Assembly: GCA_049699975.1 (NCBI GenBank)
Contig: JBNAWB010000201.1
Coordinates: 1 to 6,361 of the forward strand
Length of the DNA stretch: 6,361 nucleotides
Reading direction: 5' to 3'
Source: CAZAGD01 sp049699975
GTDB taxonomy: Bacteria > Desulfobacterota > SM23-61
Part shown: in pieces, positions 1 through 6,033 of the stretch
Layout of the letters: every line of letters starts with the position of its first letter
How positions within the stretch are numbered: position 1 is the stretch's first letter
The notes under the pieces: generated by a model
What the model saw: only the letters and a program-made list of their open reading frames with translations
Told to the model about the DNA's origin: nothing
Database searches by the model: none
Program-made: the position numbers and the translations under genes

Positions 1-5
1 TCCGA

Positions 6-50
6 CCTAACCCTCTCCCCACGCCTGGGGAGAGGGGAGGGTGAGGGGAA
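6..50. repeat. C/G-rich palindromic intergenic repeat
   Basis: A perfect 10-bp stem (CCCTCTCCCC at 11-20 and GGGGAGAGGG at 27-36) closes a 6-nt loop. The flanks can pair in a second register: CCTAACCCTC at 6-15 against GAGGGTGAGG at 37-46, with one mismatch. It lies only about 10 bp beyond the stop of the DUF362 gene. No T-tract follows it in the direction of that gene, so it is not a standard intrinsic terminator, although a stem this strong could stop exonucleases or slow polymerase. The form is that of a dispersed palindromic repeat; copy number cannot be judged from the window. Confidence 0.55.
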
Positions 51-58
51 TAAATTCC

Positions 59-1147
59 TTATATACCCCAAAAGCCCTTAAACTCAATAGCCTGTTGCGG
101 ACAAAGTTCATAGCAACAATAACAGGCCACGCATTTATTTTCATCCAAAATTGGCCCATCTTTCATAGTCAAAGCTCCTGCCGGACAATGGTCAATACAA
201 ACTCTGCATTTCGTGCAAAGAGAACGCCTAAATTTAAGGCGCGGCCGAGTTAAAAACCTATAAAAAACTTTATTAATCACCATGCCGAATCTGCCTTGGC
301 TGGCCAGAGTAAAAGGTAACTTGAATTTTTTTAATGGTGACCATTGGCCTTGGATATCAACTTTATTAATATTAATTTCTCCTAATCCTCTTTCCGCGGC
401 CAAGCGTAGATAATCTACCTCATCAGGGTTTATGCCCATCATCTCGGCCATGAGCGCATCTAAAACAACCCCATTGTCAGAGACCAATATTTTGCCAATG
501 TGGCGCAAATCCTTTCCTGAGGGGCCATTTCCTTCCATGCCCACGATAGCATCCATGATCGTCAATTCGGGAGGGCGAATTAGATAAATATCAAGCAAAG
601 CTTCAGCAAAATGTTCGGGTTTTGAAGCGGTTAAGTGCACGCGCGCTTTTTCAGCCCCTACTGCTATCCCGAACATATTTTTAACCGCCCCAGTTATCTT
701 TGTTTGCAGGTGAGTCTTAAATTTGGGAAGATTAATAATATAGTCCACATCCAACACAATTTTAGAAATAATCAGGTTCTTTAGAAAACGGGACTTAACT
801 TGTACTTGCTCAGTCTCTTTAGCCAAATTAATAAAGCTTTCCCCGGCAGCTTCCCAGATCCCAGAAATCCGGGCACACCTTTCATTGGCGGCATAGCCAT
901 GCAATCCGGGATTGTCCCCCACAAAACAGATTGCTCCTTCTTTCTTAAGAAAATCTACTAAGGCGCGCACTAAAGATGGATGAGTGGTTATGCCTTTTTC
1001 CGGCGGATAGGGACCAAGGATATTCGGTTTCAAAAGAATCTTCTTTCCTTGGAGAGGCAAAGGGAAATGAGCAAAAATTTTCTTTCCTATATTCCCCAGA
1101 TCTGCATAATCACAATTTAAGATCAAAATCCTGTTAGTGGATTTCAT
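59..1147 (-). CDS. DUF362 domain protein with C-terminal 2x[4Fe-4S] ferredoxin domain
   Basis: A 362-residue protein of the DUF362 family, whose biochemical role is not settled. Family hallmarks are visible: a KPN motif at 40-42, GDNPG at 77-81, the conserved block running from NLPKFKTH (139-146) through KITGAVKNMFG (150-160), and a GMEGNGPSGKD stretch at 203-213. Residues 311-350 are a bacterial ferredoxin domain with two complete CxxCxxCxxxCP motifs (Cys311, 314, 317, 321 and Cys339, 342, 345, 349), enough for two [4Fe-4S] clusters. There is no signal peptide or membrane segment, so it should be cytoplasmic. The ATG overlaps the amidase stop by four bases (ATGA) and has no Shine-Dalgarno site of its own, which points to translation by coupling to the amidase. 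Known of the family: ferredoxin-fused members are common in anaerobes. Inferred: an electron-transfer or cluster-dependent role. The partner and substrate are unknown. Confidence 0.92.
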   Translation of the reverse strand: MKSTNRILILNCDYADLGNIGKKIFAHFPLPLQGKKILLKPNILGPYPPEKGITTHPSLVRALVDFLKKEGAICFVGDNPGLHGYAANERCARISGIWEAAGESFINLAKETEQVQVKSRFLKNLIISKIVLDVDYIINLPKFKTHLQTKITGAVKNMFGIAVGAEKARVHLTASKPEHFAEALLDIYLIRPPELTIMDAIVGMEGNGPSGKDLRHIGKILVSDNGVVLDALMAEMMGINPDEVDYLRLAAERGLGEININKVDIQGQWSPLKKFKLPFTLASQGRFGMVINKVFYRFLTRPRLKFRRSLCTKCRVCIDHCPAGALTMKDGPILDENKCVACYCCYELCPQQAIEFKGFWGI

Positions 1148-2499
1148 GATAGAGGTGGAAATAGGGAAACCTGCAGGACTTTTTCACACCAATGAGCAGC
1201 AGCCAAAAGTTTTTCTTCTTTAAAAGCCGCCCCAACCAATTGGAGACTCAAAGGCAAACCTGCGCCATTTAAGCCTGTCGGCAAAGCTATGGTGGGCAGT
1301 CCGCATAAACTCCAAGGAACTTGAAACCAAGGATCGCCGGTAGAAGAAAGGCCGCGCGGCGCTGCCGAGGAAGTGGTGGGGGTTAACAAGCCATCATACT
1401 TGAGCATTATTTCATCCATTTCTTTCCGAAATAGGGTCTTAACCTTCTGCGCCTGAATATAATCTACACCAGAGATTAAAAATCCTGTTTCCACGAGCTC
1501 GCGTAGCTTAGGCCCGTACTCATCTCGGTGGCTTAGAAAAATTTTTTCATGGAAAGCGGCTGCTTCCACTCGCATAATTATGCGGTGGGCATCGTGGACC
1601 AAAACAAAGCTCGGCGGCATTTTTATATCTTCAATTCTTGCCCCGGCGCGGCGTAGCTTATCTATTGTATCCTCAAAGTTGTTCCATACCTCCTGCTCGC
1701 TTTTCTCTTGATAAAACTCCCGAATTATTCCCAACTTCGGGGCAGCCAAGGGCGGCCTTAAAAATTTTTGATAATCAGGCACAGGACGAGTACTACAAGC
1801 CTGATCACTTGGATCTTTTCCGGCTAGAACTTTGAGCATTAAAGCTGCATCAGCCACTGTCCTGGTCAAAAAGCCTATATGGTCCAAAGTCCAAGCTAAG
1901 GCAAAAACTCCATGGCGACTAATGCGGCCGTAGGTAGGCTTGAAGCCCACGATGCCGCAATAAGCTGCGGGCCGGAGAACGGAGCCGCCAGTCTGCGAAC
2001 CCAAAGCCGCAGGGCACATCCCTACAGCTACAGCCACTGCTGAGCCGCTGCTCGAGCCACCGGGAGTGTGTTCTAAATTCCAGGGATTGCGCGTGGGAGC
2101 TGGATCGGCATAAGCGAACTCCGTAGTGGCTGTCTTGCCCAATATTAAGGCCCCTTCTTTTTTTAATTTAGTCACCACTGTAGCTTCATAAGGAGGCAAG
2201 AAATCTTTGAAAATCTTGGATCCACCTGTAGTTTTTAAATCAACTGTATAAAAAATATCTTTAACCCCTATGGGAATCCCCTGAAGAAGGCTAATCTTTT
2301 TCCGCCGCTTTAATATTTGCTCGCCTTGGCGGGCCTGTTCCCAGACTTTTTCTCGATCAATAGATACCCAGGCTTTGAGCTTAGGTTCAAGTGCTTCTAT
2401 TCTCTGTAAATGGGCCCTAAGCAAATCCAGGGGAGATAGTTTCTTTTCCCTGATCAGTTCGCTCATCTCCACTAAGGATAATTGGTAAAGTTCGGGCAT
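1144..2499 (-). CDS. Amidase signature family hydrolase (GatA/AtzE-like)
   Basis: A 451-residue amidase-signature enzyme that hydrolyses a carboxamide bond by Ser-cisSer-Lys catalysis; full family length. By alignment from memory with FAAH and GatA, the catalytic Lys is Lys80 in GVKD, the cis-Ser is Ser149 in GGSSSGS (147-153), and the nucleophile is Ser173 in GSQTGGSVLRPA (168-179), followed by CGIVGFKPTYGR (181-192). All three are present. There is no signal peptide, so it is probably cytoplasmic. The start is well supported: GAGG sits 8 nt before the ATG, and the N-terminus (MPELYQLSLVEMSELI) is typical of the family. It follows a 61-residue AtzG/GatC-like gene by 37 bp and overlaps the DUF362 gene by 4 bp. 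True GatA is less likely because no gatB is nearby and the small partner looks closer to AtzG. The substrate cannot be read from the sequence. Confidence 0.93.
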   Translation of the reverse strand: MPELYQLSLVEMSELIREKKLSPLDLLRAHLQRIEALEPKLKAWVSIDREKVWEQARQGEQILKRRKKISLLQGIPIGVKDIFYTVDLKTTGGSKIFKDFLPPYEATVVTKLKKEGALILGKTATTEFAYADPAPTRNPWNLEHTPGGSSSGSAVAVAVGMCPAALGSQTGGSVLRPAAYCGIVGFKPTYGRISRHGVFALAWTLDHIGFLTRTVADAALMLKVLAGKDPSDQACSTRPVPDYQKFLRPPLAAPKLGIIREFYQEKSEQEVWNNFEDTIDKLRRAGARIEDIKMPPSFVLVHDAHRIIMRVEAAAFHEKIFLSHRDEYGPKLRELVETGFLISGVDYIQAQKVKTLFRKEMDEIMLKYDGLLTPTTSSAAPRGLSSTGDPWFQVPWSLCGLPTIALPTGLNGAGLPLSLQLVGAAFKEEKLLAAAHWCEKVLQVSLFPPLS

Positions 2500-2536
2500 A
2501 ATTTTTTCCTCGGCGAATTAGGAGAATATTTTATGT

Positions 2537-2722
2537 TTATTCAGTTTTGAAAAAGGCCGGTTCCGCTTCTAAAGGAGTCTCATAATTAGCCACGGCGGCT
2601 ATGGAAAAGGCCAATTGTTGTAAGATTACTGTTAATTCCTGGGCCCGTTCATTCCCCCAAAGACGTATGGCCTGTTCATGCAATATATTTCTTAGATTTT
2701 CTTCTTTTCTTTCCCAAGTCAA
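2537..2722 (-). CDS. Small AtzG/GatC-like subunit, probable partner of the amidase (TTG start)
   Basis: A 61-residue protein. The start chosen is TTG at 2722 because AAGGAGG lies 7 nt before it; the longer frame back to 2854 has no such site and its N-terminal 44 residues look like translated non-coding DNA. The body is a predicted two-helix protein ending in VANYETPLEAEPAFF, which resembles the C-terminal tail of AtzG/DUF4089 and GatC-type subunits (aliphatic helix, then a short Pro-containing linker and a Glu-Pro-Ala end). In the known AtzE-AtzG amidase the small subunit is encoded directly before the large one and packs against it; the order and 37-bp spacing here match. Inferred: it stabilises or completes the active site of the amidase. 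The family call rests on a short tail pattern and context, not on a search. Confidence 0.72.
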   Translation of the reverse strand: MTWERKEENLRNILHEQAIRLWGNERAQELTVILQQLAFSIAAVANYETPLEAEPAFFKTE

Positions 2723-2801
2723 TTTAATTCCTCCTTCAAAGAGCAAAGACTTTCGCCTCACCATGAGACTATATCGTAATTTGGCTGAAACGTTGGAGGC
2801 A

Positions 2802-3032
2802 GGCCAGAGGCAGGCATGAATGAAGAAGCATCGGCGGGAGAAGGAGATGTGCAAAGTTTACCACCGATTTTCCGCAAAGGGCCGGCGGCTTAAAAATTCT
2901 TATCAATTTGTAGGGCAAGCCTTTAGGGCTTGCCAAATGCGGCAAGGGTCAAGCCCTTGCCCTACTGCTGCCGCCTCGTTCCATGGAAGAAACCACTGCC
3001 TCATGATTCTGAATGAATGCCTGCCTCTGGCC
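2802..3032. repeat. 16-bp perfect inverted repeats framing the intergenic repeat region
   Basis: GGCCAGAGGCAGGCAT at 2802-2817 is matched by its exact reverse complement at 3017-3032, 199 bp away. The interior is not symmetrical as a whole but contains the 56-bp cloverleaf. On the left side the nonamer GAGGCAGGC also occurs twice directly (2796-2804 and 2807-2815, an 11-bp period), and a third, inverted copy is at 3019-3027. No transposase and no obvious target-site duplication are present. It could be a small non-autonomous element or two decayed copies of a dispersed repeat in opposite orientation. Confidence 0.5.
2910..2965. repeat. Cloverleaf-type palindromic repeat (two hairpins inside inverted ends)
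   Basis: The ends GTAGGGCAAG (2910-2919) and CTTGCCCTAC (2956-2965) are perfect inverted copies. Inside are two perfect 8-bp stems with 5-nt loops: GGCAAGCC/GGCTTGCC (2914-2921 and 2927-2934) and GGCAAGGG/CCCTTGCC (2941-2948 and 2954-2961). The end pairing and the hairpins share bases, so the DNA or RNA can switch between one long and two short stems. This is the form of REP/MITE-like dispersed palindromes; translated, such repeats give the GQAFRAC and QGSSPCPT strings seen in spurious small ORFs. Confidence 0.75.
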
Positions 3033-3075
3033 CTTTCACCCAAGGTTAGCAATCCCTTAATTTTGCCCACCTCCT

Positions 3076-4224
3076 CTATGCCAAAGGGTACTTGCCGTAT
3101 TCATAGGCGGCGTCAAATAAAGCCACGATATTTTCTGGGGAAACATCGGGTTGAATGCTATGACAAGATGTAAAAAGATATCCTCCTCCCGGGCCTAAAA
3201 TTCTGATCATCCGCCGCACCTCTTCCCGCACTTGCGCCGGAGTTGCCCGCGGCAAAAATCTTTGCGTGTCAATTCCGCCATGAAAGCTTAAAACCGCTCC
3301 ATACTTGGCTTTGAGCCGCTCCGGATCCATATCCCGGGCACTTATCTGCACTGGGTTCAGCACATCTACTCCTAATTCTACATAATCATCCAAAAAGGCA
3401 TAAACTGAGCCGCAGGTGTGCACGCAAATTTTGGCGTCAGTATGTTCCTTAATAGTCTTAAATATTTTCTGATGCCCGGGCTTTATATATTTCCTGTAAA
3501 GCTGGGGAGAGATAAGCGGGCCATCCTGGCCGCTTAAATCTTCATAATAGATCACCATTTGCACAAAATCTCCCACAGCTTGCATATAATTCCGGTAAAC
3601 GCGCACGTAATAATCAGTCAATCTCTCACAGAGCGCCTGAGTAAATTCGGGATGAATAAGCATATCCAAGAAGATATTTTCCATGCCCCGCAAATGCCAG
3701 GTCATATCAAATATCCCCACCCCGGTAAGGCCATCAGCCACTAAGGCATAATCTGTTTTCTCAAAAAGATATTTTGCTTTTTCCCGTAAACCTTCATATC
3801 GGCTGGGCTCGTCCGGATCTGGCCAGGGAAATTTCTCGATCTCTTCCAGGTTTGCCGTCTTCAAGGGATGATCAACCGGAAAAGTATAATAAGAGCCGGG
3901 ATGCTTTGACCAGGGGACACCCCACTCATCAACCACCGTATAAGGATCTAACCTGGTGCGCTGCCAGGACTTTGGGACATTTAAACGGATATACATCGTA
4001 TCTACATGAAAAGCCTGGATGATTTCTTCATCAGGAATTATATGCTCATCAGCAAAATGCCTGATCTTTTTGTCCAAAGCCAGACCCAGATGAATTTTAA
4101 GGCGGTCATACGCATCTACGGTCCGAATCGTGGAAGCAATCGAACCCAAATCGATGGGCACGCGATCAGGTTCTTGATGATTTAAGGCCAGCGTAAACCG
4201 TTCCCGCGAACTAAGTCTTTCCAT
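3076..4224 (-). CDS. URO-D family protein, MtaA/corrinoid-methyltransferase-like
   Basis: A 382-residue member of the uroporphyrinogen decarboxylase superfamily. It opens with the typical SSRERFTLALNHQEPDRVPIDLG-like block (residues 5-27) and has EDLSGQDGPLISPQLYRKYIKP at about 228-249 in two pieces, FHGGIDTQ at 314-321 and a C-terminal GGYLFTSCHSIQPDVSPENI region. His269-x-Cys271 (VHTCGS) and Cys354 (TSCHS) match the His-x-Cys...Cys zinc site of MtaA/MtbA-type methylcobamide methyltransferases, which haem-pathway HemE lacks. The likely role is therefore methyl transfer or a related C1 reaction, not haem synthesis. No corrinoid protein gene is in the window to confirm it. Start: the ATG at 4224 follows GGGGGAG closely; an in-frame TTG at 4260 would overlap the upstream gene and adds 12 residues with no family match. 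It lies 13 bp after the SixA-like gene. Confidence 0.9.
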   Translation of the reverse strand: MERLSSRERFTLALNHQEPDRVPIDLGSIASTIRTVDAYDRLKIHLGLALDKKIRHFADEHIIPDEEIIQAFHVDTMYIRLNVPKSWQRTRLDPYTVVDEWGVPWSKHPGSYYTFPVDHPLKTANLEEIEKFPWPDPDEPSRYEGLREKAKYLFEKTDYALVADGLTGVGIFDMTWHLRGMENIFLDMLIHPEFTQALCERLTDYYVRVYRNYMQAVGDFVQMVIYYEDLSGQDGPLISPQLYRKYIKPGHQKIFKTIKEHTDAKICVHTCGSVYAFLDDYVELGVDVLNPVQISARDMDPERLKAKYGAVLSFHGGIDTQRFLPRATPAQVREEVRRMIRILGPGGGYLFTSCHSIQPDVSPENIVALFDAAYEYGKYPLA

Positions 4225-4237
4225 CTCTCCCCCTTTT

Positions 4238-4702
4238 TCATTTAAGGATTTCTGGAACAACCATCCAGGCTACCTGCCAACGTTGATCCTCTGCTCTTTT
4301 AAGACAAACTACCCCTCCTGGTTGAAAAGCAATTAAATTTCCCTCTTCCTTACCTACTAAAAGAAAGGTAGCTAATTTGCTCAAAAAGGGGAGGTGACCC
4401 ACAATCATCAAGTCCTTAGCGCTCCGCGAGATTTCTTGGGCTATATCGTCAATGACATCTTGCGGAAGCAAGCCCTTTCTCTCTCTGATCAATTCATTTA
4501 AAGCCATGGCGGAAGCTATAATCTCGGCCGTCTGTTTTGCTCTAAGTTTTTCACTATGGTAAATCAGCGTTGGCCTAACTCTGGCGTCTTTGAGAAAAGA
4601 AGCTATCTGGAGCACATCTTCCCGCCCTTGCGCAGTTAGCGGGCGCAGCGGGTCAACTTGTTCAGGAGTCGCTTCCCCATGCTGGATAAGGTAAAGTTTC
4701 AT
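4238..4702 (-). CDS. sixA: SixA-like phosphohistidine phosphatase (histidine phosphatase superfamily)
   Basis: A 154-residue protein of the histidine phosphatase superfamily, the size and layout of SixA, which removes phosphate from phosphohistidine in proteins. The nucleophile is His8 in LIQHGEA; the usual RHG is QHG here, a substitution I recall in other SixA-type sequences. Further superfamily features are PLTAQGR (21-27), the SEKLRAKQTAE block at 50-60 with Arg54, and the second catalytic His103 in IVGHLPFL (100-107). It is cytoplasmic with no signal peptide. The start is firm: AAAGGAGGG lies 7 nt before the ATG. It sits 43 bp after the nitroreductase and 13 bp before the URO-D gene. No histidine kinase or PTS gene is in the window, so the phosphoprotein target is unknown; a small-molecule phosphatase role is possible. 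Confidence 0.88.
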   Translation of the reverse strand: MKLYLIQHGEATPEQVDPLRPLTAQGREDVLQIASFLKDARVRPTLIYHSEKLRAKQTAEIIASAMALNELIRERKGLLPQDVIDDIAQEISRSAKDLMIVGHLPFLSKLATFLLVGKEEGNLIAFQPGGVVCLKRAEDQRWQVAWMVVPEILK

Positions 4703-4745
4703 TTGCCAGCCCTCCTTTAAAATTTACAGGTGCCAGGCTAATATT

Positions 4746-5246
4746 TCAATAACGGTCCCAATGAACTTTACCTTTGCGGTACTTTGTATTTGGGGATGGT
4801 TTTTCTGCCGGATAACCAAGGGGCACGATACATAAAACATCTAAGGAGGAAGGAATACCTAAAATCTTCCGTACTGCTGGTGCATCATTTTCTTTAATTC
4901 CACACCAGACCGCTCCCAAACCCAAATTGGCGGCCGCTAACAAAAGGTTTTCCGTGGCCGCTGCGCAATCATCACGCCACCAGATGGAACTTTTGTCTCC
5001 CAAGACTACAATAACTACCGGCGCTTCGGCCGCCATATATACCCAGGAATGGACACGGGAAAGCTCCTCTTTGATTTGGGGTTGGCGCACAATTACAAAT
5101 TCCCAGGGCTGGGCATTATTCCCACTGGGCGCAGCCATGGCCGCCTTCATCAAGACTTCTATTAATTCTTCGGGAACAGGCTTTTTTTGAAAACGACGGA
5201 CACTCCGCCGACAACATATAAAATCCAGGACTTCTTTTGATTCCAT
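4746..5246 (-). CDS. Nitroreductase family protein (FMN-dependent oxidoreductase)
   Basis: A 166-residue single-domain member of the nitroreductase family, at the short end of the family's range. FMN-binding signatures are in place: CRRSVRRFQ at 12-20, APSGNNAQPWEF at 39-50, the helix DCAAATENLLLAAANLGLG at 93-111 followed by AVWCGI, and VPLGYPAEKP at 141-150, ending in HWDRY. Known members transfer electrons from NAD(P)H to nitroaromatics, quinones, flavins or other acceptors, or act on iodotyrosine and cobalamin precursors; the substrate here is not predictable. The start is supported by a GGGGGT purine-rich site about 5 nt before the ATG. It begins 2 bp after the stop of the SUMF1-like gene, so the two are certainly co-transcribed. 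Confidence 0.92.
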   Translation of the reverse strand: MESKEVLDFICCRRSVRRFQKKPVPEELIEVLMKAAMAAPSGNNAQPWEFVIVRQPQIKEELSRVHSWVYMAAEAPVVIVVLGDKSSIWWRDDCAAATENLLLAAANLGLGAVWCGIKENDAPAVRKILGIPSSLDVLCIVPLGYPAEKPSPNTKYRKGKVHWDRY

Positions 5247-5248
5247 GC

Positions 5249-6010
5249 TTACCCCCTATTTAGGTTCTTCACGCATCGAAAACCGAGCCAATAGGCTCCG
5301 TTTACTTCATCTTCGGCAGACCAACGAACTGTGGTGCGCACGAAGGTAGCATTCCCCAAGAAGCACCCACCCCGCATAGGTAAGTGTCCTTCCAACCATT
5401 CCCCTTCACACATCTCCCAAACATTCCCCGCCATATCATAACACCCGTACGGGCTCAGGCCTAAGTGGAAACGCGTCACCTCAGTGGTTCGATTCACCCC
5501 CAACTCGGCGGAATTACAATAACCAGGATAAAAGTCATTCCCCCAAGGCCACCATCGTCCATCCGTGCCGCGGGCCGCTTTTTCCCATTGCGCTTCCGTG
5601 GGTAATTCTTTCCCTGCCCAAGCGGCATAAGCCCGAGCATCATTCCAGCCTACGCCCACTACGGGCTGTAAAGGGTCGTTCCACCCTTCTACTCTCCAGA
5701 GCAAGGGGGGGCGATGACCAGTTTCCTTCAAGAAGCGGCCGTATTGATAATTAGTCACAGGGTGGACATCAATATAATAATCCTCCAACATCACCTTGCG
5801 AGCCGGAGTTTCGGTAGCAAAGACTGGGTTTTGATTCCCCTCTAAAGAAAAAACTTGTTGCAACTCCGCTTCGCTTATCCCCATGATAAACTCCCCAGCA
5901 GGTATGAGGACCATCTCTGCTCGGTCGATTGGACAGATTATTTTAGGCGGAAAAGGAGGGCCATCAATTAAATTCCAAATGGACCAGAAATTTTTTTTGA
6001 CCAACCCCAT
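5249..6010 (-). CDS. SUMF1/FGE-like domain protein lacking the FGE active-site cysteines
   Basis: A 253-residue protein whose residues 33-247 form a formylglycine-generating-enzyme (SUMF1) fold: MVLIPAGEFIMG (33-44), ETPARKVMLEDYYIDVHPVTN (67-87, in segments), VGWNDARAYAAW (120-131), LPTEAQWEKAARG (136-148), PWGN (155-158), SPYGCYDMAGNVWE (186-199), RGGCF (213-217) and GFRCV (243-247). In true FGE the RGGS motif is followed by two copper-binding cysteines; aligned here they are Gly219 and Val224, so sulfatase activation is unlikely. No sulfatase is nearby. The fold is also used for other oxidations and ligand binding, such as EgtB-type and DGR variable proteins. Start: the ATG at 6010 has GAGG only 1 nt before it; TTG at 6004 lies 7 nt after the same GAGG and may be the real start. 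It heads the four-gene block and is followed after 2 bp by the nitroreductase. Confidence 0.88.
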   Translation of the reverse strand: MGLVKKNFWSIWNLIDGPPFPPKIICPIDRAEMVLIPAGEFIMGISEAELQQVFSLEGNQNPVFATETPARKVMLEDYYIDVHPVTNYQYGRFLKETGHRPPLLWRVEGWNDPLQPVVGVGWNDARAYAAWAGKELPTEAQWEKAARGTDGRWWPWGNDFYPGYCNSAELGVNRTTEVTRFHLGLSPYGCYDMAGNVWEMCEGEWLEGHLPMRGGCFLGNATFVRTTVRWSAEDEVNGAYWLGFRCVKNLNRG

Positions 6011-6033
6011 GCCTCAGTAAATAAATTTACTTT

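Larger units (their letters stand above)
2723..3075. other. 353-bp non-coding gap between the two gene blocks
   Basis: No convincing gene on either strand. It contains, from the URO-D end toward the AtzG-like gene: an orphan Shine-Dalgarno site at 3070-3075, one arm of a 16-bp inverted repeat (3017-3032), a two-hairpin cloverleaf repeat (2910-2965), the other arm (2802-2817) with a 9-bp direct repeat, a weak -10-like TATAGT (2773-2768, minus strand), and the strong AAGGAGG that serves the TTG start at 2722. No stem followed by a T-run is seen, so where URO-D transcription ends is unclear and read-through is possible. Confidence 0.6.

Noticed and set aside
11..36. Intrinsic terminator for the DUF362 gene
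   Set aside because: The 10-bp stem is strong but no T-run follows it in the direction of transcription; better described as a palindromic repeat.
1638..1835. Plus-strand frames inside the minus-strand genes (also 41-253, 3559-3744, 3774-4022, 4927-5190)
   Set aside because: All lie antisense to genes with clear family motifs and show no recognisable protein features or ribosome sites.
2723..2854. N-terminal extension of the AtzG-like gene to an ATG at 2854
   Set aside because: The extra 44 residues look non-coding, the ATG lacks a Shine-Dalgarno site, and an ideal AAGGAGG lies 7 nt before TTG at 2722.
2796..3032. CRISPR-like repeats
   Set aside because: The GAGGCAGGC copies are only 9 bp, unevenly spaced and in mixed orientation; there is no regular repeat-spacer pattern.
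2820..3173. Plus-strand 117-codon open frame across the intergenic repeat
   Set aside because: It runs into the 3' end of the URO-D gene on the other strand, and its GQAFRAC and QGSSPCPT strings are translation of the palindromic repeat.
3076..4224. HemE, uroporphyrinogen decarboxylase of haem synthesis
   Set aside because: The His-x-Cys...Cys zinc ligands and the N-terminal block fit the MtaA-like branch, and no other haem gene is nearby.
4225..4260. URO-D start at TTG 4260
   Set aside because: It would overlap the SixA-like gene by 23 bp, has no good ribosome site and adds residues outside the family's usual N-terminus.
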